The position numbers and the translations under genes are program-made. A stretch of 64,000 nt of DNA from Planctomycetaceae bacterium (GTDB taxonomy: Bacteria > Planctomycetota > Planctomycetia > Planctomycetales > Planctomycetaceae). This document shows, piece by piece, positions 9,030-17,804 of the stretch (its first letter is position 1; every line of letters starts with the position of its first letter). Below the pieces are notes generated by a model. It did no database searches. It had not been told where the DNA came from and saw nothing but the letters and a program-made list of their open reading frames with translations. The stretch lies in NCBI GenBank assembly GCA_017795105.1, contig CP051247.1, positions 2,542,001 through 2,606,000 on the forward strand, written 5' to 3'.

Positions 9030-10756
9030 GGCTTCACCTCGACAGCGGACTCTTCACGAGAGCCGGGCAGAATGCCGACTCGAATGGAGATGTCGTCTCC
9101 CTTCGTGCCGGCCGACTTGTCCTTCGTACTGCCATCGTCATCGACGCAGTTTTTGCCAATCGAGTACGTCAGCAGGGACTGACCATTCTCGCTGACTTGG
9201 TAGATCCATTCTTCGCCGGAGAAAACATCGATCGGCGGCTCATCGAGATACTCAGACACCAGCTCGGACAACGATGGCGGAAAGCGTCCGTGGCGAGCTT
9301 TGTATTCGCCAAGGGCGAGCGCGAGAATCGATCGCTGCAGCCGCGTCTCGCTCACCAAAAGACTGCTGTTGAGATAGTTGCCCGGGTTGACGTGTTCGAG
9401 AGCCAGATACTCGCCGAGTATCACGCCTCGCCCCTGCGGTCCGGCCAGGAAAACGGGAATCGGGTTCTTCCGCAGTTGTTCCATCTGCCTCTTCCGAAGA
9501 GTCATCCGCACGTCCAGTTCTTTCTGAAGCTGCTGTCGTCTCGTTTCGTCTCGCTCTCCGACGATTTCGACGAGTTGATCGTATGCGTCGTTGATTACGA
9601 CGAGGGCTTCGTTCAGATCAACAGTCAGTCGAGGTGTGCTGTTGAGGAGGTAAGGCGGAAGCTGACTGACAAGCCCCAGGCCCAGCTCGAAGGAAGGATC
9701 AGTTTGGAAGGCGACGACCACATCGAGGATCATCATCCGGTCGTAGTCGACAAGTTCGGCCAGTCGATCGATCGTGATCAGCGGAGGCAAGGCCTGCAAT
9801 TCCCGCCGATATTCTGCGGCGAGCTCGGCGGTCAGATCCGGATGGGTGCCAAAGTGAACGTCTCCCCCGGTGGCGTTGTACTCCATCCCCTCCGCGAAAA
9901 AGAGTTCAATGAGCGTCCACCCCCGACTGGCGTGTCGTGCGAGTCGATGAACCGCCAGCAGGTCGGCCTTTGCTTCAGGCAGTCGCCCTTCGCCCAGGTG
10001 CCACATGGCTCGCGACACGAGAGTGCGGCCGAGTCCCAGGTTCATCTGAACATACGGCAGAAGCGTGCTGACCAATCGTTTCTCGGACGCCCCACCGGGA
10101 TCCCAGTGCACGATGGGCGAATAGAAGTGCGGTCGAATGGATGCTTCATGGATAAGGGCGAACGGCTTCTCGTTCAGCTCGAACCATCGAACCAGATGCG
10201 GAATTTTCTCCGACGTCCACGGCTCGTTGTAAGAGACCTTGAAGGCATCCGCATCCTGTGAGAAACGGGAGCGACGTTCGTCAGGGCTGAGCCCTGAATA
10301 CAGCGACTCCCTGAATGCGGAGAGCGGAACCAGGTAGTCCCCCTTCGCAGGCAGTCGCGGGACGCCAAGAGCATCGGACATCGCGTGACCGAACTCGATG
10401 TTGCTTTCTTCCGGCTGGGGCCCCAACGCCTCCTGCAGCAACACCATGGCATTCGTTTCCGGCGTCACTCCCTCCCGCATCATTTCATTGATCGCGGCCA
10501 CATAGTCGGGCCTGCCGTTCGGCTTCAGCGGCTCGGTGATGTAAGTCGTCTCCCGAGACACTCGAATCGCCGGCCACCCCTGCCCAAAGTTCACCCAGAT
10601 GGCGATCGCCGCCAGAAGTAGAAGCAACGCCGATATCCCGCCGAAGACGGTCCACACCGGATGCCGCCGCATCCACCTCCGCCATGTCCGATGTTCTTCG
10701 GAAGGCGAGGGGGAAGCTATAGACGCCAGAAAAATGAATCCAGTGGAAATACGCAT
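9026..10756 (-). CDS. Tandem-array paralogue 5: hybrid N-terminus, GspG-like C-terminus
   Basis: The product is 576 residues from the ATG at 10754-10756, or 580 from a TTG at 10766-10768 that overlaps the upstream stop. Neither has a clear Shine-Dalgarno sequence. Unlike its neighbours it begins MRISTGFIFLASIASPSPS, a short signal-like stretch, and only then joins RRWMRRHPVWTVFGGISALL. This looks like a second N-terminus joined to the standard anchor. After that come VSRETTYITEPLKPNG, MREGVTPETNAMVLLQEA, and HRLARHASRGWTLIELFFA. The C-terminal module has ALGEYKARHGRFPPSL, DVFSGEEWIYQVSENGQ and YSIGKNCVDDDG. Topology is uncertain because of the two hydrophobic segments. Function unknown. Confidence 0.82.
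   Translation of the reverse strand: MRISTGFIFLASIASPSPSEEHRTWRRWMRRHPVWTVFGGISALLLLLAAIAIWVNFGQGWPAIRVSRETTYITEPLKPNGRPDYVAAINEMMREGVTPETNAMVLLQEALGPQPEESNIEFGHAMSDALGVPRLPAKGDYLVPLSAFRESLYSGLSPDERRSRFSQDADAFKVSYNEPWTSEKIPHLVRWFELNEKPFALIHEASIRPHFYSPIVHWDPGGASEKRLVSTLLPYVQMNLGLGRTLVSRAMWHLGEGRLPEAKADLLAVHRLARHASRGWTLIELFFAEGMEYNATGGDVHFGTHPDLTAELAAEYRRELQALPPLITIDRLAELVDYDRMMILDVVVAFQTDPSFELGLGLVSQLPPYLLNSTPRLTVDLNEALVVINDAYDQLVEIVGERDETRRQQLQKELDVRMTLRKRQMEQLRKNPIPVFLAGPQGRGVILGEYLALEHVNPGNYLNSSLLVSETRLQRSILALALGEYKARHGRFPPSLSELVSEYLDEPPIDVFSGEEWIYQVSENGQSLLTYSIGKNCVDDDGSTKDKSAGTKGDDISIRVGILPGSREESAVEVKP
10587..10675. repeat. 89-nt anchor-coding segment, copy in paralogue 5
   Basis: Identical to 7232-7320 at 88 of 89 positions. 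The similarity drops immediately upstream, where paralogue 5 acquires its unusual N-terminal extension. Confidence 0.85.
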
Positions 10757-10764
10757 GCAGGAGG

Positions 10765-12474
10765 TCAATCGTTCTGAGTTGATTGCGATTCCGAGTCGGC
10801 CCCTGCCGGAAGAAGCCCGTCGGAAACACGGATGTCGTCGGGTTCCACGCCATCGATGTTCGATTCGCCATAAGTAAGACCACCTTCATCGAGCCCGTTG
10901 TAGCTGACGGAATAAACCATCATCGACTGGCCCTCTTCGCTCACCTTGTAGTGGAACGGGGCATCGGCAAACGGGTCGTTGGGGATCTTCTTCAGAACGT
11001 GAGGGGAGAGCGCATCCAGGGAATCGGGATAACGCTCATTGGCCGATCGGTACTCGGTGAGGGCGGCCGTAATGAGGGTCAAACGGAACGCGGTTTGCCC
11101 ACGTAGAAAGGCATTGTCCGTTCCGCGAATGGCGGGAAAAAGGTTGGCGACCAGGATCGTCCCGAACTGTTCCGCGCGGCGTTCGTGAACGAAGCCATTT
11201 TCCGTGAAATCCGTGGCCTCGACATCGAAACGATCTTCAAGATCTTGCAGCCGCCGTTGTCGACGTTTGAAGTTCTTGTCCCGCAATGCCGTTTCAGCCT
11301 GATTGAAATAGCTGTTCACAACACCGAGAGAGCGATTCCAGTCCAGCCCGATGGCAAAGACCCACCAGAGCATGGAGGAGTTGAGTTCCTCCCATCTATC
11401 GTTTCCAACGTCGTCGAGATCCTGGAAGAGAATCTCTCTCGTCGCGATTGCAACGGAACAATCAATCGCCATCATCCGTTCGCCATATCCGATATTCTCC
11501 GCCAACTCCTCACGAGTTTGCAACGGTCCCAAGTTCTCGAAGCGTCGTCGGAAGTCACGCAGTTCGTTGACAGGTAATTGAGATGGGACGAGCAGTGATG
11601 TCGTCGTTAATGCAGTTCTTTGCTCCAGTTTCAACGCGATCAGCGTCTCGAGCAGCGACCAGCCCCTGGCCATGTGACGGGCCATTTGGAAATTGGTAAG
11701 CACGTCTTCCAGATTTCCGATGGGATCCCGGAAGACTCCTTGTTGAGTGGCTCGCACATTGAGGCAGTCGCCGATCTCCAGAAGCACCCTCAGGTCGGAG
11801 TAATAGGTGTCCAGCAGTCGATACTTGCGTTCCGGATTCGTGCGAGGATCGATGACCGGCCGGTAATACCTCGGTCGGGTCACCGCTTCGCGAACGAGTT
11901 CCAAAGGTTTCTCATTCGCTTCAACCCAGGCGGCGACCAGCGGATGCTCCGAGGCTTCCCACGGCGTCGAGCTGAGTGTCCGAATGGCGGTTGTCAGTTC
12001 CTCGATCTGAGTTTCGAGATCGCCTTCAGAAACTGTTGGACTCCGACGCAGCAACTCGGCTCGAAAGAAGTCTTTGGGGGGGATGAAATAGTCGCCCTCT
12101 TCTGGCAGCCGATCCATGCCCAGGGCATCCGCGACCTTGTGGCCGAACTCCCGATCATCGCCCTCCGGCCGCGGACCAATGGCTCGCCAGAGCAGCACGG
12201 CTGCGTTGTTCTCAGGCGTGACTCCCTCGCCAAGCCGTCGGTTAAGAGCGGTCACATAGTCCGGCACGCCGCTCTCGGTCAGCGGGCCGGTGATATAGGT
12301 CGTCTCTTCCGAGATCAGAATCTTCGGACGGGGAATATACTGCGGATCCGGTTCTCGAGGATCGGCTGCTTTCAGCAGAGACGGAACAGCCAGTTCGCTG
12401 AGAATCAGGCTCGTCCACAGGAGTGCCCATGAAACCGGCAGACCAGCGGCGCGGCTGAGACGACAACATCGCAT
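10765..12474 (-). CDS. Tandem-array paralogue 4: secreted protein with GspG-like C-terminus
   Basis: The 569-residue product carries an N-terminal signal peptide (hydrophobic run within residues 12-36, likely cleavage near LLKAA) instead of the MRRHP anchor. The mature protein starts with a short Pro-rich linker, then ISEETTYITGPL, LGEGVTPENNAAVLLWRA and GPRPEG. A core YFNQAETALRDKNFKRRQRRL stretch suggests a charged helix. The C-terminal module has ALTEYRSANERYPDSL, NDPFADAPFHYKVSEEGQ and YSVSYNGLDEGG. A 117-nt gap separates it from paralogue 3, so the tightly overlapping part of the array begins here. It is more similar to paralogues 2 and 3 than to the anchored group. Function unknown. Confidence 0.85.
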   Translation of the reverse strand: MRCCRLSRAAGLPVSWALLWTSLILSELAVPSLLKAADPREPDPQYIPRPKILISEETTYITGPLTESGVPDYVTALNRRLGEGVTPENNAAVLLWRAIGPRPEGDDREFGHKVADALGMDRLPEEGDYFIPPKDFFRAELLRRSPTVSEGDLETQIEELTTAIRTLSSTPWEASEHPLVAAWVEANEKPLELVREAVTRPRYYRPVIDPRTNPERKYRLLDTYYSDLRVLLEIGDCLNVRATQQGVFRDPIGNLEDVLTNFQMARHMARGWSLLETLIALKLEQRTALTTTSLLVPSQLPVNELRDFRRRFENLGPLQTREELAENIGYGERMMAIDCSVAIATREILFQDLDDVGNDRWEELNSSMLWWVFAIGLDWNRSLGVVNSYFNQAETALRDKNFKRRQRRLQDLEDRFDVEATDFTENGFVHERRAEQFGTILVANLFPAIRGTDNAFLRGQTAFRLTLITAALTEYRSANERYPDSLDALSPHVLKKIPNDPFADAPFHYKVSEEGQSMMVYSVSYNGLDEGGLTYGESNIDGVEPDDIRVSDGLLPAGADSESQSTQND

Positions 12475-12591
12475 AGGAAACTTTCAGAAGAGACCTTCGG
12501 GTAGAGCGCAAATGTATATAGTGATCGCCCGGCTGACGGAATTCCAGCCTGGGTCGGGCATTCCCGCTCGCGACGATGATCCCTCGAAGAA

Positions 12592-14259
12592 TCAGGGAGC
12601 ATTCTGCCAGGCAGTGGGAGAGCCGCAGCGAATTCGCAGGTCGTCGCCCCGAATGTCGTCGTACCCGATGCCGCCATCATCCTGGCGGTTCTCGCCGAGG
12701 GAGTAGACGATCATCGACTGGCCATCTTCGCCCACTTTGTATTTCAGCGAGCCGCCAGTGAACTGATCGTCCGGGATCGCTTCGATGAAATCGGGTACGA
12801 GTTCGGCAAGGTCGTCAGGGTAACGGGCTCGCGAGGAACGGAATTCGATGAGTGCTGTCGAAAGAAACGCTAGGTCATACCGTGTGCGAATAGCGTCGCA
12901 GTCGTCGCGAAATCCAATCAGCGGGTGGATCATCAAACCGGCGATGGAGCTCCCGAAAATTTCACCGGGCGATCCGAAGTCTTCACGATTGAAGATCGCT
13001 GATTTCAGTGAGATCACATGCCTCTCAAAATCGACCAGAGCGTTTCGTCTCTGAAGGGCATCGGGAATCTGTGAGATGCGAACGAGTTCATCGAGCTCCG
13101 AATTAACAATTCGCAGGGCCGTCTCCCAATCCGTACCGATTCGAGCAAACCAGTACATGGTATAGTCCACAGCACTGTGCGCTTCGCCGGTTCCGTTATT
13201 GAGTTCATCGAGTTGAAGATCGTTGGTTGCGAAGGCCATCGTTACGTCGATGATCCGCAGTCTTTCCCCATGATCGACGATTCGAACAAACTGCGCCGGA
13301 GTGCCATATGGGCCTGCCGTCAACAGGGAATCGCGGTACTCTCCGGCCATCTCAGCAGTGAAGGCAGGGTGGAAAAGAAGAATCTTCTCGGCACGAAAGG
13401 CTAATGCGTCGATCCGAGCAGCCAGATGAAAGTCCCATGACGACCAGCTCATGCTCAACGACTGAGCAAGACGTCGAATGCTGAGGACGTCGCTGCACGC
13501 CTCTTTGATCGTTGCGCGTTCCAGGCCGCGCATCGCACGTGCGGCGAGCAGATTCCCCATATCGAGAAGGTAATTGTGCTCAGGGTCAAAACGCTCGTTT
13601 AAAATGATCGGCTGTCGTCCAGGCTGAGGCAGACCGCTGAAATTGATAACGGGGCGGAAATATCCCTTCCGCGCCACGGCCTTCTTCACAAGATTCAACG
13701 AGTGCTCGTTAGCCCGGATCAACCGATCCACAAGCGGAGCATCCTCCGCCTTCCATGAGCGAGCCCCCGCAGATTGAAGTTGCTCGTCGAACCAGACGCG
13801 GAGAGCGGAAGCACTGTCCTGCGAGCGATCACCCAAGTCCTCATCATTCAAATTCTTGAGAAACTCGCTGGTGGAGATGAAGTGAGGGCCGTTACGTTGA
13901 AAAGGTGCGAATCCCAATGCTTCAGCGACAAGATTGCCGAACTTCCAAACCTTGTGGTCAGGCTGACTTCCGATCGCCTTCCAGAGCAGTATCGCGGCGT
14001 TCTCGTCCGACGGCAGTTCGAGATCCCATCGCTCATTCAAAGCCGTAAGATAATCGGGGAAACCATTCGGAAGTATTGGGTCAGTAACGACCGTGGTTTC
14101 TTCGGAAATCAATATCCGTGGGCGCGGTGTGTATCGTCGAACGTCCTCAGCTCGAGCTTCAATGAGATTCAAACCAGCGAACGTGATCACGAGAAGGCCC
14201 CTCACGATTCTTGAGGCACCAGCTCTCAGAAACGCGTAGTCAATATTAGGTCCGGGCAT
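12592..14259 (-). CDS. Tandem-array paralogue 3: secreted protein with GspG-like C-terminus
   Basis: The 555-residue product starts at the ATG at 14257-14259, preceded by GGAG at good spacing. An N-terminal hydrophobic segment (about 18-35) ends in EARAED, a plausible signal peptidase site. The family motif is ISEETTVVTDPI. The usual GVTPE stretch is replaced by LELPSDENAAILLWKA, the clearest departure in the array. The middle retains DHGERLRIIDVTMAF and DWETALRIVNSELDEL. The C-terminal module has ALIEFRSSRARYPDDL, DDQFTGGSLKYKVGEDGQ and YSLGENRQDDGG, followed by DDIRGDDLRIRCG. It is flanked by gaps of 117 and 103 nt. Function unknown. Confidence 0.85.
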   Translation of the reverse strand: MPGPNIDYAFLRAGASRIVRGLLVITFAGLNLIEARAEDVRRYTPRPRILISEETTVVTDPILPNGFPDYLTALNERWDLELPSDENAAILLWKAIGSQPDHKVWKFGNLVAEALGFAPFQRNGPHFISTSEFLKNLNDEDLGDRSQDSASALRVWFDEQLQSAGARSWKAEDAPLVDRLIRANEHSLNLVKKAVARKGYFRPVINFSGLPQPGRQPIILNERFDPEHNYLLDMGNLLAARAMRGLERATIKEACSDVLSIRRLAQSLSMSWSSWDFHLAARIDALAFRAEKILLFHPAFTAEMAGEYRDSLLTAGPYGTPAQFVRIVDHGERLRIIDVTMAFATNDLQLDELNNGTGEAHSAVDYTMYWFARIGTDWETALRIVNSELDELVRISQIPDALQRRNALVDFERHVISLKSAIFNREDFGSPGEIFGSSIAGLMIHPLIGFRDDCDAIRTRYDLAFLSTALIEFRSSRARYPDDLAELVPDFIEAIPDDQFTGGSLKYKVGEDGQSMIVYSLGENRQDDGGIGYDDIRGDDLRIRCGSPTAWQNAP

Positions 14260-14362
14260 TCTAACTCCAGTGGTTACACCGAGGCACAGGGCTGAGTTAC
14301 GGACGATCGATGCATCGCATTCAGACTATCCTTCAGGCACCTCGCTACTCGAATTCGGTTTC

Positions 14363-16057
14363 TTACTTCTCGTCAGCGTTCAGCTCAAACCCTGCCCGGA
14401 TTCGCAGGTCGTCTGTTTTGTTGGGGTCATCCTCCGGGCCTTCGTCGTAGGTCAGGCCGCCGTCGTCGAGGCCGTTTTCGCCGACGGAGTAGACGAGCAT
14501 GTCCTGGCCGTCTTCGCTGACGTGATACTGCAGTGGTCCACCAGAGTAGAAGTCCTGCGGGAGTTCGTTGAGGCGAGCCGGGACCAGGTCGTTGAGTTCT
14601 GCCGGGTAGCGTTTGTGTTGCCGTTTGTACTCGGCCAGAGCGAAGCCGACGATGGTGACCTGCCGCCGCATTTCGCTTCGAATCCAAGCTCGGTCGACCT
14701 GTTGCACGGCGGGGAGAAGCAGAGCCTTCAGGACCTCGCCGAGTTTCTCTCCGCGGAAGGTGCTGCCAGCCAGAATGAACGAGACGCCGTTCTGCCAGCT
14801 CTTGATTTCCTGAGCCTGCGTCTTGAGGGCTTCGTTCAGTTCGGCAAAACGCTGCTCGCGTTGTTCCTTATCTTCCTGCTGTAAGGCAGCCGTGATCTCA
14901 TCGTAAGCTTCGTTCATGACTCGCAGTGTGGCGTTCCAGTCGATGCCGAGGCCGAACAGCCAGTTGATGATTTTCGTGGTCAGATCATCAACCTGACTGC
15001 CGGTCAACTCCTGTGGGGCGACCGTATTTGTTGCCAGGGCGATAACGGAGTCGAGGCCCATCAGTCGTTCGCCCTTGTCAATTAGGTCCGCCATCTCGGC
15101 TCGCGTTACGGTTGGGCCGAGGTCCTGCAACGCCTGCTTGTGAGCGGCGGCCTGCTCGGCGGTGAGCAGCGGACTGATCGCGAGTGCCGCTTCCGCGTTG
15201 TAGGCGATCGCATCGATTGCCGTGCCGACCAGATACTCGATCAGCGTCCAGCCCTGGGCGACATGATGTCCGAGCCGATGCGTGGTAAGCAGATCCTGTT
15301 GCGCCTCCTCGATCCGTCCTTCGCCGAGATGCAACAACGCACGAGTGGTCAGCAGTCGGGCAATCTCACGGGACTTCTGAATATCCGGCAACAGAACGCC
15401 GATCAGCAGGCGTCGCCCCCGGTCGAACTCCTTCTCCGAGGGAGAGAAGACGACAGGACGAAAGTAGTCGGGCCGCTTCACGCCTTCATGCACCAGTTTG
15501 AGCGGAGATGTGTTTGCTTCAACCCACCTGGCCACCAGCGGATAATCCTCCGCCTTCCACGGGCCTTCCGAAGCCTTACGCTGGTCCTCGTAGAAGTCAT
15601 CGATGCGTTGATTGACTTCCTGGTCAGTCAGCTCGGCCGATTCCGCTTCGGCGACCTGCCGCACGAAATCGCCGCCGCTAATGATATAGTCCCCATCTTC
15701 CGGCAGCGGATCGATTCCCAGAGCCTCGGCCATCGCATCGCCAAAGGCTTGATCGATATTCTCCGGCCGCGGTCCCATCGCGGTCCAGATCAGCACGAAG
15801 CTGTTGGTCTCTGGCGTCACGCCTTCACTCATGCGGGCATTGAGCGCAGCCGGATAATCGGGGTAGCCGTCTTCAGTAAGATGCTCGGTGATGAACGTCG
15901 TCTCTTCGGAGATCTCGATCTTCGGCTGCGGACGTTTCACCTCAGCGGGCTTCCCCCGATCCCGTGCCATCGCCGGAACCGAAAAGTCCCCCAGAAGGAG
16001 TATCGAGAAGACAAACACGAAACCGAATGGAACGGCAGAGCGAATTCGAGCGAGCAT
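14363..16057 (-). CDS. Tandem-array paralogue 2: secreted protein with GspG-like C-terminus
   Basis: The 564-residue product has a clear signal peptide (FGFVFVFSILLLGDF, cleavage near AMARD) and a Lys/Pro linker. ISEETTFITEHL follows, then MSEGVTPETNSFVLIWTAMG. The core includes RALLHLGEGRIEEAQQDLL, HRLGHHVAQGWTLIEYL and DKGERLMGLDSVIALA. A Gln/Glu-rich charged helix (EDKEQREQRFAELNEAL) lies near residue 390. The C-terminal module reads ALAEYKRQHKRYPAEL, DFYSGGPLQYHVSEDGQ, YSVGENGLDDGG, ending in DDLRIRAG. It is the best-preserved copy of the family pattern. No Shine-Dalgarno sequence is obvious. Function unknown. Confidence 0.86.
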   Translation of the reverse strand: MLARIRSAVPFGFVFVFSILLLGDFSVPAMARDRGKPAEVKRPQPKIEISEETTFITEHLTEDGYPDYPAALNARMSEGVTPETNSFVLIWTAMGPRPENIDQAFGDAMAEALGIDPLPEDGDYIISGGDFVRQVAEAESAELTDQEVNQRIDDFYEDQRKASEGPWKAEDYPLVARWVEANTSPLKLVHEGVKRPDYFRPVVFSPSEKEFDRGRRLLIGVLLPDIQKSREIARLLTTRALLHLGEGRIEEAQQDLLTTHRLGHHVAQGWTLIEYLVGTAIDAIAYNAEAALAISPLLTAEQAAAHKQALQDLGPTVTRAEMADLIDKGERLMGLDSVIALATNTVAPQELTGSQVDDLTTKIINWLFGLGIDWNATLRVMNEAYDEITAALQQEDKEQREQRFAELNEALKTQAQEIKSWQNGVSFILAGSTFRGEKLGEVLKALLLPAVQQVDRAWIRSEMRRQVTIVGFALAEYKRQHKRYPAELNDLVPARLNELPQDFYSGGPLQYHVSEDGQDMLVYSVGENGLDDGGLTYDEGPEDDPNKTDDLRIRAGFELNADEK

Positions 16058-16161
16058 GGCGGAGAATCCCGGGAAAGAGTGGCAGGTTCGAGAACCGTGA
16101 ACGTAATTCTACCCCGACGGATCACCAGATTCAGCCGTAGACCGGAGATTGACGCGATTCC

Positions 16162-17784
16162 TCAGCGACTTGCGGGGACTGCCAGCGAGCCAAGCGTGAC
16201 CCGCAGATCGTCCATGATTTGCTCATCGAGAAACTCTTCACGAAAGCGTTCGCGATCATCGATTCGATCTCGCCCGAGCGAAGCCAGCTCGGCCGACTGA
16301 CCGCCATCGCCAGTGCGATACTGCAGCGGATCGCCCGAATAAGGATCATCGGGGACCTCCGGCAAGAACTTCGGGACGAGTTCATTCAGGGCAGGCGGAT
16401 AGCGATCGTGAAGGCTGCGATACTCCGCCAGCGCGAGAGCGGTGATGGAGAGCGTCAGACGAGTCTCATATCGACCGAGCCAGCGATCCATGTACTGAAT
16501 CTGTCTCGTCAGCGTGGAACCGATCAGGTGCCCCATGGCATCGCCGCGGCGTTGGGGGCCAGCCGTGACGAGTTCGAGGCGGGTTTCCGGGAGCAGCATT
16601 TGCGTGCGAACTTTTTGCAGGTCCTTCGCCAACTGGTCGAGTTGTTTCGCCCGCGTGCGGACGCTTGTTTCCCGGAGAATCCTGCTGAGCCGATCGTAGT
16701 AGCCGTTGATAACCGTGAGGGCCGTGTTCCAGTCCTGGGGGCGTTCGGCCAGCCAGGCAATCACGTCTCCGACCTGATCGTTTTCGGTAATCATCCCCGC
16801 TTCGATGTTCTGCCCGGCTGCCAGCGCGATGGTTGAATCGAGTGCGATGAAGCGTTCGCCCCCGCTCACCTGTTCAACCAGAGTGGACCGTTGCGGGCCG
16901 AATGCAGTCAACAGCCGTCGATACGCGGCGGCCTGGGGGGCCGTCAGTTCCGGATGAGAGGCCAGAGCAATATCGCCCCGAGCCGCCATCTCGGAAATCG
17001 CCCCGCCGACCAGAAACTCGACCAGCGTCCAGCCTCGAGAAACCTGATACGCGAGTCGATGTACCGTGGTGAGATCGCGAATCGCTGCGTCGAGTTCGCC
17101 TTCGCCGATGTGCATCATCGCTCGGGCCATGATCATTCGGGCCAGCTGCCGATAGTGCTGGACATCGGGCAGCAGCACGAGCATCAGCAGTTGATCTTCA
17201 GGGGGCGTGTTGGTTCCGAAAGCAACCGGGCGAAAGTAGTGCGGCCGCTGCACGGCGGCTTCGACCTGTGCGAAAGGGACGTCGTTCGCATCGAGCCACA
17301 GGGCAATTTCCAGAAAGTCGTCCCGCCGCCATGGCTCGTTCCAGGTCTGTTCGAATCGCTTTTCGATTTCATTCCAGAGGAACTCGGTCTGTTCCGGCGT
17401 CGCCTCCGGAGCCCGCTCCGTGATGAAATGCTGAAAGAACTGATGGCTCGGGACTAAATAGTCTCCCTCCTCTGGCAGCGGCTCAATGCCAACCGCGTCG
17501 CTCATCGGCCGGTCAATCTCCATGCGTAATCCACTCAGCTTCGGCCCCAACACCTGCCAGAGTCCGACGACTGCATTCGTCTCCGGCGTGATGCCCTCAC
17601 TCATGCGAGCATTCAGCGCAGCCGCGTAATCGGGCAGCCCGTTTTGCTTCAACGGCTCGGTGATGTAAGTCGTTTCCGGAGCGATGCGGATCGGCGACCT
17701 GGGCTCTTCGGCGAAGCCAGGCGAGGCGGAAATCAGAAAGGCGTAAAGCGAGCAGAACAACACGGCAAAGAGCCGAATCGACAT
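16162..17784 (-). CDS. Tandem-array paralogue 1 (first gene): secreted protein, degenerate C-terminal module
   Basis: I start this gene at the ATG at 17782-17784 because GGGAG lies six bases upstream and the product then begins with a standard signal peptide (MSIRLFAVLFCSLYAFL, cleavage near GFAEE). An in-frame ATG at 17854-17856 would add 24 non-hydrophobic residues. The 540-residue protein has APETTYITEPL, MSEGITPETNAVVGLWQVLG and RAMMHIGEGELDAAIRDL. The C-terminal module (ALAEYRSLHDRYPPAL, DPYSGDPLQYRTGDGGQ) loses the usual YS.G.N pattern, reading ASLGRDRIDDRE. As the promoter-proximal gene it is probably controlled by the hairpin at 17805-17853. Function unknown. Confidence 0.84.
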   Translation of the reverse strand: MSIRLFAVLFCSLYAFLISASPGFAEEPRSPIRIAPETTYITEPLKQNGLPDYAAALNARMSEGITPETNAVVGLWQVLGPKLSGLRMEIDRPMSDAVGIEPLPEEGDYLVPSHQFFQHFITERAPEATPEQTEFLWNEIEKRFEQTWNEPWRRDDFLEIALWLDANDVPFAQVEAAVQRPHYFRPVAFGTNTPPEDQLLMLVLLPDVQHYRQLARMIMARAMMHIGEGELDAAIRDLTTVHRLAYQVSRGWTLVEFLVGGAISEMAARGDIALASHPELTAPQAAAYRRLLTAFGPQRSTLVEQVSGGERFIALDSTIALAAGQNIEAGMITENDQVGDVIAWLAERPQDWNTALTVINGYYDRLSRILRETSVRTRAKQLDQLAKDLQKVRTQMLLPETRLELVTAGPQRRGDAMGHLIGSTLTRQIQYMDRWLGRYETRLTLSITALALAEYRSLHDRYPPALNELVPKFLPEVPDDPYSGDPLQYRTGDGGQSAELASLGRDRIDDRERFREEFLDEQIMDDLRVTLGSLAVPASR

Positions 17785-17804
17785 GGACGTCTCCCGGAAA
17801 AGGG

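Noticed and set aside
7232..10675. The three similar 89-nt segments as a CRISPR or mobile repeat
   Set aside because: They are in-frame coding sequence for the same protein segment in paralogous genes, about 1.7 kb apart, without spacers or terminal repeats.
16081..16096. GGTTCGAGAACC, resembling a tRNA T-loop
   Set aside because: It is only a short palindrome; no acceptor stem, anticodon arm or other tRNA feature surrounds it.
2262..17784. Interpretation of the array as type IV pilin or pseudopilin genes proper
   Set aside because: The N-termini lack a prepilin peptidase site and the proteins are several times longer than pilins; only the C-terminal module is similar.
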